Assembly (NCBI GenBank): GCA_027014125.1
Contig: JALWEI010000028.1
Span: 33,234 to 97,233 of the forward strand
DNA: 64,000 bases
Reading direction: 5' to 3'
Source: Acidilobaceae archaeon
Lineage (GTDB): Archaea > Thermoproteota > Thermoprotei_A > Sulfolobales > Acidilobaceae
The notes under the pieces were generated by a model, which was not told the origin of the DNA, did no database searches, and worked only from the letters and a program-made list of their open reading frames with translations. Position numbers and translations under genes: made by a program. This document shows, piece after piece, positions 43,257 through 51,721 of the stretch (position 1 is the stretch's first letter; each line of letters opens with the position of its first letter).

Positions 43257-43748
43257 CTAGGCTATGAGCACGGTTAGGGCCAGGGTTATGCCTATCGACA
43301 AGAGTCCACCCACGGCTAGGTATACCTGCATCCTACCCGGGTCAATGCCTAGGAGGAGCCCGGCCAGGGCCCCCGTGTAGATCCCAGTGGCGGGCAGGGG
43401 GATAGCCACGAAAACCGTCAAACCTAGGCCGCCCCACCTCTCTATCCCGGGCCCGGCCCTCCTAAGCGCGCTGGACCGGTACCTCGAGTATAGGCCCCCA
43501 ACCAGGGGGGCCCTGGACAGTAGGGGGTCAACTATGGATAGGATCCTGGATAGGATGACCGAGAGTAGTACCGCCTCCAGCGAGGCTACCGCCACGACCT
43601 CGACCAGCGGGAGGCCCAGGTATGCGCCAAGTAGGACGGCATACCTAGGCTCGAGGCCGGGTATAAGGCCAGCTAACACCACAGCGAGTAGGGGGTCAAA
43701 CCCCTCCAGCCACGAGGGGACCTGTACCGGTGGCACCCCTGAGAGCAC
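43257..43748 (-). CDS. COG2426-type small membrane protein (putative multidrug export)
   Basis: A 163-residue membrane protein with about five helices. The N-terminal AVVLAGLIPGLEPRYAVLLGAYLGL and the loop FVAIPLPATGIYTGALAGLLLGI fit the COG2426 family. That family is named small multidrug export protein, but its substrate is not demonstrated. The GTG start at 43748 has GGTGG just upstream. It overlaps the end of the next gene upstream by 53 bases, so they are probably cotranscribed with lhr. Confidence 0.8.
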   Translation of the reverse strand: MLSGVPPVQVPSWLEGFDPLLAVVLAGLIPGLEPRYAVLLGAYLGLPLVEVVAVASLEAVLLSVILSRILSIVDPLLSRAPLVGGLYSRYRSSALRRAGPGIERWGGLGLTVFVAIPLPATGIYTGALAGLLLGIDPGRMQVYLAVGGLLSIGITLALTVLIA

Positions 43749-44298
43749 CCACCAACACTGCCGTTAGGACTAGCAACGTACTGTATAATAGTATGCTCGC
43801 CGGTGCCCCTGCCGGGTAGGTTGAGGCTAGTAGGAGTGACGAGGCTAGCAGGGGGTAGGGGGAGTACCTTGGGGGAGCTATCAGGGCTGATGCGAGGAGG
43901 CCGGCAGCTGTTAGGGCAGCAAGGCTAGGGATGGGTGAGGCTAGGGTGAAGGCTAGGTATAGGCTAACTAGGATCCCGGCGAGGCTTGGGATCGACACGG
44001 TTAATACCAGGAGCCTGTAGAGTGCTAGATATGCCGCTGAAGCCCTCTTAATGAGGGGCCCGTGCTCCTGTACTATGCCGGCGGCCCTGCTTATGTCCCT
44101 CGCCACAATAGACTCTAGCAGGTCCCCGAGGACCCGGTGGAGGCCGGGCGGCTCGGGTGCCCCCGCCTTCTCGTGGACCTCGTGTATAGTCATGGCGGCC
44201 CTGGCCACCTCTAGGATGCTATCCTTGAGAGCGCTCCACTCCCTCGATGACCTTGCTAGGATGGATGTGTATGATAGTATGCTCGCGGCCTCGTCCAT
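43696..44298 (-). CDS. hypothetical membrane protein
   Basis: A 200-residue protein with a soluble N-terminal half (about 1-95, helical, with ALKDSILEVARAAMTIHEVHE) and four membrane helices at the end (for example LLVLTVSIPSLAGILVSLYLAF). I do not recognise the family. It follows lhr with a 22-base gap and overlaps the COG2426 gene, so the three form one operon-like unit. No function can be given. Confidence 0.55.
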   Translation of the reverse strand: MDEAASILSYTSILARSSREWSALKDSILEVARAAMTIHEVHEKAGAPEPPGLHRVLGDLLESIVARDISRAAGIVQEHGPLIKRASAAYLALYRLLVLTVSIPSLAGILVSLYLAFTLASPIPSLAALTAAGLLASALIAPPRYSPYPLLASSLLLASTYPAGAPASILLYSTLLVLTAVLVGALRGATGTGPLVAGGV

Positions 44299-44320
44299 GG
44301 GGGTGTCCTCCCCGTGGGGC

Positions 44321-47161
44321 TTAGACTGCCATCTCCCACTCCTTCTTTTGTATGTATGTGGCGGCGTTTAGTATGAGGTACTTGGCTATGCTGGATGGGA
44401 CGTAGTAGTGTGTCACGGAGACGTCGTCCCTAGACCCCTCGGAGTAGGCGGAGGAGATCTTCATCATGTAGATCTCGTCTGGCAGCCTCCTGGCTATCTC
44501 ATCCCAGTTGGACAAGACGCTCTCAGGGTCAACGATCAGCTCCCTGGGCTTGGAGCCAGGCCCGGTCCTGATTACTATCCTCAGGGGGTCCCTCATCCTG
44601 GCGGGCTCGAAGTTGTGGCTGAACTCCTCCATCGATGCGACCTCCTCTAGGTCCTTGACCAGGACCCAGCGCCAGTCATCCTCGTCTATATCAATGAACC
44701 CGGCCACCCTGTGGTCCTTGTAGTCCGGCTTCCTCATCTCCCTCAGCCTGGAGTCTATGGTCTTCTCCGCCAGCTCCAGGAGGTCGGCCAGCTCTATCAC
44801 GGTCAGCGCCGTCCCCTCTAGCATGCGGGCTATCCTCATCGCCAGATCCTGCATCCACGGCCTTATCGGCGGGAACCTGAGCACCTCTAGGGCTAGGGGT
44901 GTAAGGCCTCCTATGCTGGTTGTGAGCACCTTTATCCTGCCCTCCTTGAGCCTCTCTATGAAGTCGATAGCCTCCCTAACGTTTAGGTGCTCCTCTATGA
45001 CCTGCCTCACAGCCTCGTCTACTAGTATGCCATCCTCATCCATGTCTATACTACCTATCTTGCCGAGATCCAGCTGTATCTCCCTGAGGACCTGGAAGGT
45101 GTAGGGGCTCCTCCTAACCGCTTTAGCTACAAGGTCCTCGAACTCTGCCAGGTCTATTGACTTGAGGGCCTCGATCGGGTTGAAGTCCCGGGCCCCTATG
45201 CTGAAGCCGAAGAACGTGCTCCTATAGTAGACGTTGAGCCCTGCCTCCTTTGACGCCAGGAAGGAGAGGACTATTGCCAGGGTCTCCGATACGCCGCTCC
45301 CCAGTGGAGCCGTGACTATATGCTCCCCGTTGTACTCCTCATATATGATCGTGTCGCGGGATGGGGGCTCTATCCCAAGCTTGTAATACCTATCCCTTAG
45401 CTGCTCCACTGCCTCAAGGCCGCTCCTATCGGCCTCTACCCCGTGTATGGAGCTGGGCTCCATTATGACGTCCATGAACACCTCCGCGACCCTCGAGGAC
45501 CTGCGTGGCCCCTCGCCCTTCCAGAGCGGTATCTCCGCTGTGGACTCTGCCGGCTCCACCTCTATCTTGGCCATATTCTCGTCTATCCTCTTAACGCTCC
45601 AGGACCTCCCGGCTAGCCTGATCGTGTCGCCGACGCGTAGGTGCTTGTAGACGAATATCGCATCTATGTATCCTATGGTCTTGTCCCCGTGTCTCACTAT
45701 GAACGAGTCCTTCTCTGGTATTGTTGAGAAGAACTCGGAGAAGTCGCGGCTCCACCACATCCGGGCGCCCCTATCGCCGCGGAACTGCCATATCTTGTAG
45801 AATGTCGGGCCGGGCCTTATCACTCCCATGGTCCTCTTGATTAGCCCGTTACCTTCCATGTAGGATAGCATCCTGTCGAACTCCTCCCTTGTAAGGGTGT
45901 ATGCGTTCACAGACTTGATCAGGTTGAAGGCCTCTGCCTCGGGCACGCCGCCCCTCTCCATGGCCATGCCTAGGACCTCCTTGGCTATAACGTCCAGCGG
46001 TATCCTTTCTATGATCACGTTCTCCACGTAGCCGTCGTAGGCGAGTTCTGCCTCGGCTAGGGACTCGGCGAAGTCTATCACACCCATGGCCACTATGGAG
46101 CCCCTGGACTCCCCGTCGAGGGTGTGCCCGCTCCTCCCAACCCTCTGGAGGAGGCTAGCCACCCTGCCGGGCGCCCTGACCTGGATAACCTTCTTTATCT
46201 TACCAACGTCTATCCCGACCTCTAGAGTCTTCGTACATACTATGGCGCTCAGGCTACCCTTCCTTAGCCTCTCCTCGGCCTCCTCCCTGAGCTCGGCGGA
46301 GACGCTGGAGTGGTGCACGAATATCTCCCTGGCGTTTAGCCTCTCCAGCGAGTCCTTCAGCTTCTCCGCTACGTACCTGCTATTCACGAAAACCAGGCTG
46401 GGCTTCTCAACCTCCCTGAGAACCCTGGCTGCGACGTCTAGCCACGGGTCGCTGGAGTCGTCCTTCACGTAGGCCACGCTTAGCCTGGGCTTCTTCACCC
46501 TCCTCCCATCTACTATAACCCTCCTCCTGGAGCTGCTGCCGGATAGTAGTTCTAGCGCCCTGTCTAGGTCGCCTATTGTAGCTGATAGCCCGATCCGTTG
46601 TATGTCCCTGCCTGCTATCCTTGCGAGCCTCTCCAGCTGTATTATGAACTGTGCGCCCCTCTTGTTTGATAGGAGCTCGTGTACCTCGTCTACTATTACC
46701 CACCTGAGGTTCCTATAGTATACCCTGAACCTCCTCGACCAGTCGAGGTCTATCTCTAGGCTCTCGGGCGTGGTTACTAGTATGTGTGGCACATTCCTGA
46801 GCCTCCTGCTCCTCTCGCTGGCCGAGGTGTCGCCATGCTTCCTGGCGACCCTGAACCCCAGCTTGGAGGCCCACCACGAGATCCTTAGGTATAGGTCGTT
46901 TATGAGGGCCTTCATGGGGGTTATGTATAGGAGGCTGACTGGCTCGGCGCCCTCGCGGGCCATCATGGATAGTATAGGCAGGAGGGCGGCCTCAGTCTTG
47001 CCCTCTCCCGTTGGGGCGACCAGGATGGCGTTCGCCCCCTCGAGTATCACGGGTATGGCCTTCTCCTGGATCATTGTGAGGCCTGACCAGCCCCGCCTCC
47101 TGATCAGCTCCACGAGGCGCGGGTCCAGCTCCTCCACGGCCCTCGGCATTCCTCTAGCCAT
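44321..47161 (-). CDS. lhr: Lhr-type ATP-dependent DNA helicase
   Basis: A 946-residue superfamily 2 helicase of the Lhr-core family, which unwinds branched DNA and acts in repair. Walker A is LVAPTGEGKTEAALLPIL (about 40-57), motif II is VDEVHEL (about 158), motif III is IGLSATIGD (about 195) and motif VI is QRVGRSGHTLDG (about 337). A winged-helix and beta-barrel section covers about 430-620. The family C-terminal domain covers 620 to the end. GAGGTG sits 7 bases ahead of the ATG. It heads the unit with two membrane protein genes. Confidence 0.93.
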   Translation of the reverse strand: MARGMPRAVEELDPRLVELIRRRGWSGLTMIQEKAIPVILEGANAILVAPTGEGKTEAALLPILSMMAREGAEPVSLLYITPMKALINDLYLRISWWASKLGFRVARKHGDTSASERSRRLRNVPHILVTTPESLEIDLDWSRRFRVYYRNLRWVIVDEVHELLSNKRGAQFIIQLERLARIAGRDIQRIGLSATIGDLDRALELLSGSSSRRRVIVDGRRVKKPRLSVAYVKDDSSDPWLDVAARVLREVEKPSLVFVNSRYVAEKLKDSLERLNAREIFVHHSSVSAELREEAEERLRKGSLSAIVCTKTLEVGIDVGKIKKVIQVRAPGRVASLLQRVGRSGHTLDGESRGSIVAMGVIDFAESLAEAELAYDGYVENVIIERIPLDVIAKEVLGMAMERGGVPEAEAFNLIKSVNAYTLTREEFDRMLSYMEGNGLIKRTMGVIRPGPTFYKIWQFRGDRGARMWWSRDFSEFFSTIPEKDSFIVRHGDKTIGYIDAIFVYKHLRVGDTIRLAGRSWSVKRIDENMAKIEVEPAESTAEIPLWKGEGPRRSSRVAEVFMDVIMEPSSIHGVEADRSGLEAVEQLRDRYYKLGIEPPSRDTIIYEEYNGEHIVTAPLGSGVSETLAIVLSFLASKEAGLNVYYRSTFFGFSIGARDFNPIEALKSIDLAEFEDLVAKAVRRSPYTFQVLREIQLDLGKIGSIDMDEDGILVDEAVRQVIEEHLNVREAIDFIERLKEGRIKVLTTSIGGLTPLALEVLRFPPIRPWMQDLAMRIARMLEGTALTVIELADLLELAEKTIDSRLREMRKPDYKDHRVAGFIDIDEDDWRWVLVKDLEEVASMEEFSHNFEPARMRDPLRIVIRTGPGSKPRELIVDPESVLSNWDEIARRLPDEIYMMKISSAYSEGSRDDVSVTHYYVPSSIAKYLILNAATYIQKKEWEMAV

Positions 47162-47307
47162 TATACAGCACCTCTACCCCTTAGACTCCTTCTTAGTGTT
47201 ATCTGGCTCCCCCATTGTCTATGCCAGGATCCCCTTCACGGTGGCCGCTCCAATCTTATTAACTCTACGATACGGGAACCGTTTACATGAAGGTGGGATG
47301 AGGAGGA

Positions 47308-47544
47308 GTGCCAAGGAGGTACTACACCTGCCTAGTCTGTGGCAGGAAGTTCCCCGAGGGCCAGGGTATCATACTGGAGAAGGCTGGGAGGATCGTGCAC
47401 CTCCACAGCAAGAGGTGCGCGTACAAGTTCCTGAGGCTAGTCCTAGAGAGGATAGATGACGGGTGCGCTAAGCCTGCTATAGACGAGGTTATAGAAGAGT
47501 TTGAGCAGATCAATAGGGAGAGGAGGCCCGTCAAGGTGATCTAG
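47308..47544 (+). CDS. rpl24e: ribosomal protein eL24-family (L24e)
   Basis: A 78-residue zinc-binding protein. The motif is C-x2-C (TCLVCGRKFPEGQG) and then HSKRCAYKF, as in archaeal eL24. A TRASH-type domain is the nearest alternative because the two share a fold. The C-terminal 30 residues (IDEVIEEFEQINRERRP) form a helix longer than in the minimal eL24. The GTG start has GGAGGA directly before it. It precedes MoaD-MoaE by only one base. Confidence 0.8.
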   Translation: MPRRYYTCLVCGRKFPEGQGIILEKAGRIVHLHSKRCAYKFLRLVLERIDDGCAKPAIDEVIEEFEQINRERRPVKVI

Positions 47545-47545
47545 C

Positions 47546-48271
47546 ATGCCCAAGGTGAGGCTATACTCCCTGCTTGCAGACGCGGCAGGGGCCAGGGAGA
47601 TAACAGTATCCCCCAGGCAGGGGGCCACGTATAGGAGCCTACTAGAGGACCTAGCAGGTGAGAGGCCTGGCCTGGCGAGGGCCCTTGAGGCGATCGGGTG
47701 GGACGTGAGGGTTATAGCAGACGGGATCCCAAGAAGCCTAGACGACCCTGTAGAGGGAGAGGTCATACACATCCTACCCCCCTCAGCCGGGGGGCTCCAC
47801 GTGGAGGTAGGGGTCCTCAGGAGGGGGGAGAAGGTAAGCCTAGACGAGGTACTAGAAAGGATAACCGGGTCCAGGAGGACTGGCGGGGTCGCAGTGTTCA
47901 TAGGCGTGGTTAGGGGAGTGAACCAGGGAGAGGGTGTAGAGGAGCTCGTGTATGAGCATGCAGAGGACCTAACCGAGGAGGCGCTCAGGAGGATAGCGGT
48001 GGAGGAGGCAGAGAGGCACGGGCTAACCGGGGTTGCGGTATACCACTACACCGGGAGGCTGAGAGTCGGAGACCTGACAATGATCGTCGCAGTGGCCGGA
48101 GAGTCCAGGAAGAACGTCTTCCCGGCTATGGAGAGGATCGTAGAGAGGGTGAAGCACGAGGCCCCCATATGGAAGCTCGAGGTCAGGGAGGGGGGCCGGA
48201 GGGTCTACATAGTCGGGGATAAGTATATAGATGAGGGGGAGGTTACCGCTGGAGGATCTTCTCAGCGTTGA
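47546..48271 (+). CDS. MoaD-MoaE fusion protein (molybdopterin synthase)
   Basis: A 241-residue fusion of the two molybdopterin synthase subunits. Residues 1-83 are the ubiquitin-like MoaD (KVRLYSLLADAAGAREITV at the start, VIHILPPSAGG at the end). Residues 84-241 are MoaE (GGVAVFIGVVRGVNQGEGVEELVYEHAEDL in pieces, with HYTGRLRVGD and KHEAPIWKLE near the end). The Gly82-Gly83 that must carry the thiocarboxylate is internal. Function therefore needs cleavage or a different chemistry. The ATG follows the L24e stop at once. It overlaps the small minus-strand gene by 29 bases. Confidence 0.9.
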   Translation: MPKVRLYSLLADAAGAREITVSPRQGATYRSLLEDLAGERPGLARALEAIGWDVRVIADGIPRSLDDPVEGEVIHILPPSAGGLHVEVGVLRRGEKVSLDEVLERITGSRRTGGVAVFIGVVRGVNQGEGVEELVYEHAEDLTEEALRRIAVEEAERHGLTGVAVYHYTGRLRVGDLTMIVAVAGESRKNVFPAMERIVERVKHEAPIWKLEVREGGRRVYIVGDKYIDEGEVTAGGSSQR

Positions 48272-48422
48272 CCCTATCCAGGATAACCTTAGCCTTCTCC
48301 AGGGCCTCCCCCACGCTGTCGGCCGCCACGTTGACCACGATCCTAGTACCCTTAACCCTCACCCTAAACCTCTTCTCCCCCTGTAGGATATACTCGTCCA
48401 CAACCTCCAGCTCGTACTCCAA
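48243..48422 (-). CDS. small hypothetical protein
   Basis: A 59-residue protein with alternating strands and a long C-terminal helix (YELEVVDEYIL, KRFRVRVKGTRIVVNVAADS, GEALEKAKVILDRVN). This beta-alpha pattern resembles small DUF or RNA-binding proteins, but I cannot name it. The frame stays open far upstream, but that part is the complement of the aminotransferase. I use the TTG at 48422, which has a TATA-like ATTAATAG about 40 bases upstream. It overlaps the MoaD-MoaE end by 29 bases. Confidence 0.6.
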   Translation of the reverse strand: MEYELEVVDEYILQGEKRFRVRVKGTRIVVNVAADSVGEALEKAKVILDRVNAEKILQR

Positions 48423-48501
48423 GCCGGGCCCCCAGGTTAGGATCTCTTGTCGTGCTAGGATTAATAGAGGATAACATAACCCCCAGGACATGGTGGGCGG
48501 G

Positions 48502-49839
48502 ATGGATGCCCCAAGGATTGTAGTGACACCCCCAGGCCCGAGGGCTCGCGAGGTCCTGGAGGAGGATTCTAGGCTCATCATGCAGTCCTTCTCCCGGTGG
48601 TACCCCCTGGTCGTGAAGGAGGCTCGGGGGGTAGTGGTTGAGGATGTAGACGGTAACAGGTACCTAGACTTCAACTCGGGGCTAGTGGTTGTAAACGTGG
48701 GCCACAGGCATCCTAGGGTTGTTGAGGCTATAAAGAGGCAGGCCGAGAAGCTCATACACTACTCCCTAACGGACTTCTACTACGAGGAGGCGGTTAGGGC
48801 GGCGAGGGTGCTCCTCGAGATATCCCCCGTTGGGGATGGTAAGGTGTTCTACACCAACAGCGGGGCGGAGAGTATAGAGGGGACGATAAAGATCGCCAGG
48901 GGCCACAGCAGGGGGTCTAGGCCCTACATCATATCATTCCTAGGCGCCTTCCACGGCAGGACCATGGGGGCTATGAGCGTCTCGGCCAGCAAGCCGGTGC
49001 ACAGGAGGGGCTTCTACCCCCTGGTGCCTCATGTAATACACGTGCCGTACCCCTACACCTACCGGTGCCCCTTCGGGGAGCTAGATGATAGGGAGTGCGG
49101 GGAGGCGGTGATAGGGTATATAGAGGAGTGGATATTCAGGAGGCTAGTAGACCCCGCGGAGGTTGCAGCGTTCCTGGTGGAGCCCATACAGGGGGAGGGG
49201 GGCTACATAGTGCCCCCCGACAACTTCCTCCCACGCCTCCAGAGCCTGGCCAGGAGGCATGGCATACTGCTGGCCCTAGACGAGGTGCAGACCGGGTTCG
49301 GTAGGACTGGGGAGTGGTTCGCCGCCCAGCACTGGGGTGTGGAGCCGGATCTGATGGCGACGGCTAAGGGTATAGCCGGGGGCCTCCCCCTGGGGGCTAT
49401 AGTCGGTAGGAGGGAGGTGATGGACCTCCCCCCGGGTAGTCATGCAAACACTTTCGGCGGCAACCCTGTAGCCCTAGCCGCTATGATGGCCGTGGTTGAG
49501 GCGATTAGGGAGGAGGATATGCTGGCCAATGCTAGGAGGGTCGGCGGCGAGATAATGAAGAGGCTGCGGGAGATGAGCGAGGAGATAGAGCTGATAGGGG
49601 ATGTGAGGGGCAAGGGGCTTATGATCGGGGTAGAGCTGGTCAGGGATAGGAGGACCAAGGAGCCAGCGAAGAGGGAGCTTGCAAGGGTGCTCGAGGAGTC
49701 GTTTAAGAGGGGCTTGCTGGTAGTTGGATCCGGGGAGTCCGTGGTTAGGATAGCTCCCCCACTCTCTATAACGATGGAGCAGGCCATGGCCGGGCTGGAT
49801 ATACTGGAGGAGGTGCTAAGAGCCGTCTCCCGGGGGTAG
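48502..49839 (+). CDS. class III aminotransferase (GABA/ornithine type)
   Basis: A 445-residue PLP enzyme of fold type I. Key stretches are FYTNSGAESIEGTIKIAR (about 111), FLGAFHGRTMGAMSVS (about 150), EPIQGEGGYIVPP (about 225), LALDEVQTGFGRTG (about 255) and the PLP lysine in ATAKGIAGGLPLGA (about 285). It matches 4-aminobutyrate and acetylornithine aminotransferases and the broad-specificity amino acid racemase group of Thermococcales. The exact substrate is not fixed. The ATG at 48502 has GGTGGGCGG upstream. A start at 48490 would add four residues. It overlaps the wHTH gene by 24 bases. Confidence 0.92.
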   Translation: MDAPRIVVTPPGPRAREVLEEDSRLIMQSFSRWYPLVVKEARGVVVEDVDGNRYLDFNSGLVVVNVGHRHPRVVEAIKRQAEKLIHYSLTDFYYEEAVRAARVLLEISPVGDGKVFYTNSGAESIEGTIKIARGHSRGSRPYIISFLGAFHGRTMGAMSVSASKPVHRRGFYPLVPHVIHVPYPYTYRCPFGELDDRECGEAVIGYIEEWIFRRLVDPAEVAAFLVEPIQGEGGYIVPPDNFLPRLQSLARRHGILLALDEVQTGFGRTGEWFAAQHWGVEPDLMATAKGIAGGLPLGAIVGRREVMDLPPGSHANTFGGNPVALAAMMAVVEAIREEDMLANARRVGGEIMKRLREMSEEIELIGDVRGKGLMIGVELVRDRRTKEPAKRELARVLEESFKRGLLVVGSGESVVRIAPPLSITMEQAMAGLDILEEVLRAVSRG

Positions 49840-50031
49840 GCTGTAGAGGAGCTTCCTCCTCTCCTGGCTGGGTACCTTCACAACCTCTCCCCTCCTGACC
49901 ATGTCAGCTATAACCCTGCGGAGGAGCCACAGGTCCACTCCCCTAACCCTCTCGATGAGGTCCTCGAAGCTACAGGGGCCGCACTCCCTGAGCGCCTCCA
50001 GGATCCTGGCCCTAGCCTCCTCGGCCTCCAC
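49816..50031 (-). CDS. small winged-helix protein
   Basis: A 71-residue protein with the winged-helix pattern: RARILEALRECGPCSFEDLIERVRG, then LWLLRRVIADMVRRGEVVKV and a final beta turn (RRKLLYSLP). It is probably a DNA-binding protein. The role and targets are unknown. The gene overlaps the aminotransferase 3' end by 24 bases. Confidence 0.75.
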   Translation of the reverse strand: MEAEEARARILEALRECGPCSFEDLIERVRGVDLWLLRRVIADMVRRGEVVKVPSQERRKLLYSLPPGDGS

Positions 50032-50076
50032 GCCTAGCCCCCACTTATAACCAGGCTTGGCAACGGGAGGGTTATT

Positions 50077-50274
50077 ATGGTGCCGCTATTGTCGAGGAGG
50101 GAGAGGCTGGAGCGGAGGCTGACCGTGGCAGCCTTCATAGTCTCCACCACCGCCTCGGTGATGAGCCTCTACGCAGCCATTCACCTGGGGCTGGCTAGGT
50201 ACCTCTTCATGGGCCTACTCTGGGGGGTCCCCTCGTTCTTCACCGCCAGGTCCCTCCTATCGAGGAGGAGGTAG
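50077..50274 (+). CDS. small two-helix membrane protein
   Basis: A 65-residue protein with a basic N-terminus (SRRERLERRL), two membrane helices (VAAFIVSTTASVMSLYAAI and ARYLFMGLLWGVPSFF) and a basic end (SRRR). TTATAACC at 50044-50051 lies about 28 bases ahead of the ATG, so a promoter and a leaderless start are plausible. It overlaps the minus-strand HTH gene by 94 bases. The two may both be expressed. Confidence 0.5.
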   Translation: MVPLLSRRERLERRLTVAAFIVSTTASVMSLYAAIHLGLARYLFMGLLWGVPSFFTARSLLSRRR

Positions 50275-50453
50275 GTCCTCTCCGAGTACCTGACAGCGTA
50301 GCCCATATCCTCCAGCAGGGCCATTATCCTCCCAGCAGACTTGGTGGATACCCCCAGCATGGAGCTAACCTGCCTAACAGTCACATACCTCCTACCCGTG
50401 GCTACGAGCATGTCGGCCAGGAGCTTGAGGTCTACCGTTACCCTAACCTTCAA
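50181..50453 (-). CDS. small helix-turn-helix protein
   Basis: A protein of about 90 residues. The core KLLADMLVATGRRYVTVRQVSSMLGVSTKSAGRIMALLEDMGYAV contains a winged-helix unit (pieces VRQVSSMLGVS and GRIMALLEDMGYAV). The last 25 residues are disordered and basic, and overlap the convergent small membrane protein gene. I use the TTG at 50453 because GGTG lies about 9 bases upstream. The GTG at 50465 would add four residues. It is likely a DNA-binding protein. Confidence 0.7.
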   Translation of the reverse strand: MKVRVTVDLKLLADMLVATGRRYVTVRQVSSMLGVSTKSAGRIMALLEDMGYAVRYSERTYLLLDRRDLAVKNEGTPQSRPMKRYLASPR

Positions 50454-50531
50454 CCCCCAGGGCACCCAACCTGCATCCTCCTTTTAAACCCCCGCGGGGG
50501 TTCCTCGTAGGTAAGTGGTGGGTGGCCGGAA

Positions 50532-50816
50532 GTGTCCAGGAAGATATACACCAGGTATAAGGAGGTGGTGGAGTACCTAGGCTTCAAGCAGCTAGACGTG
50601 TACAGGGTGGAGAGCGAGGGTAAGACCGTGGACATAATCAGGATCATGGACCCGATGACCGGCAAGGTAGGAGTTGTAAACCTGGGGGCGGCTAGGGAGA
50701 CCCTATCAATGAAGGAGTTCCTGGAGAAGATAGTGAAGGGGGCGGAGGAGGCAGGGCTGCCTGTGAACGAGAGGAGGATAGCTATACTCCGGGAGAGGTT
50801 CTCGGGCCAGGCCTAA
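50532..50816 (+). CDS. conserved hypothetical protein
   Basis: A 94-residue protein. It starts as SRKIYTRYKEVVEYLGFKQLDVYRVE and continues with IIRIMDPMTGKVGVVNLG and a C-terminal helical part (LEKIVKGAEEAGL). I recognise no domain. The GTG has GGTGG 6 bases upstream. It ends 4 bases inside the PfkB gene on the other strand. Confidence 0.6.
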   Translation: MSRKIYTRYKEVVEYLGFKQLDVYRVESEGKTVDIIRIMDPMTGKVGVVNLGAARETLSMKEFLEKIVKGAEEAGLPVNERRIAILRERFSGQA

Positions 50817-51721
50817 ACACCGGGCACCCTAGACATAACCTCCAGGACCTCGCCGAGGCTGGGCATGCTGCTGCTACCAATCCTAGACACCTTAGCGGCG
50901 CCCGCTGCAACTCCAGCCCTAAGGGCCTCCCCCAGGCTGGCTCCACGGGAGATCCAGAGGTTGAAAGCGGCGTTAAACGCATCCCCCGCCCCCGTGGTGT
51001 CTAGGACCCTAACCCTGGGGGATGTGGCCCTGACAACCCCGCTCCTAGAGACGGCGTATGCACCCTCAACCCCCATCTTGACGACCACAGCCCTAAGCCT
51101 ACCCGAGAGGAGCCTCCTAGCATGGTCTACATCGCCTCCCCCGGTCAGCGCCTCCAGCTCCCTCGCATTAACCATCAAGTAGTCCACCCTGGGGGCGACG
51201 CTTAGCACCCTCCTGGGCATCGACATGGCTACCCCGCCGGGGTCGTAGCTCACGCTATCATACATCCCGGAGGCCCTGTGGACCAGTACCGGGTCCACGC
51301 TGGCCAGGTGGACGTGGACCCACCTACCCTCGGGAAGGTCCTCGGGGCCCAGGTGCTTATTGGCACCCCGGCTCTTCACTATGATCCTCGACGAGAGGGA
51401 GGGTATGGAGAGCACCACTGCGACCCCGGGGCCCTCGCCGGGGACGAGTTTGACGTGTGTAACGTCCACTCCCTCCCCCCTAAGCACCGATAGCAGGCCG
51501 AGGTCCTCCGCTACCCCTCCAGTGGCGGCGACTATACTACACCTGGCCCCCATCCTGGCCATTGCGATAGCGTAGTTAGCGGCGGCGCCTCCGAGGCCGA
51601 TCCACTGGTCCGTAGCCACTAGCGACTCCTCTAGCCCCGGGGGTCGGGGTACGGATAGTATGATGTCGAGGTTGATGTTGCCTACCGATAGATGCCGCTC
51701 ACCAGGCCCGGGTAGATCCAT
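50813..51721 (-). CDS. PfkB-family kinase (candidate ribose-1-phosphate or nucleoside kinase)
   Basis: A 302-residue sugar or nucleoside kinase. The two PfkB signatures are visible: GLGGAAANYAIAMARMGARC near residues 42-61, and DTTGAGDAFNAAFNLW near 237-252, with the catalytic Asp in GAGDAF. The start overlaps the nucleoside phosphorylase by 40 bases, so the two are almost certainly translated together. In Thermococcus a PfkB member phosphorylates ribose 1-phosphate released by a phosphorylase. That role is an inference from context here; ribokinase and nucleoside kinase are the alternatives. Confidence 0.9.
   Translation of the reverse strand: MDLPGPGERHLSVGNINLDIILSVPRPPGLEESLVATDQWIGLGGAAANYAIAMARMGARCSIVAATGGVAEDLGLLSVLRGEGVDVTHVKLVPGEGPGVAVVLSIPSLSSRIIVKSRGANKHLGPEDLPEGRWVHVHLASVDPVLVHRASGMYDSVSYDPGGVAMSMPRRVLSVAPRVDYLMVNARELEALTGGGDVDHARRLLSGRLRAVVVKMGVEGAYAVSRSGVVRATSPRVRVLDTTGAGDAFNAAFNLWISRGASLGEALRAGVAAGAAKVSRIGSSSMPSLGEVLEVMSRVPGV

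Noticed and set aside
48423..48755. N-terminal extension of the 59-residue protein
   Set aside because: It is the complement of the conserved start of the aminotransferase and has no motif.
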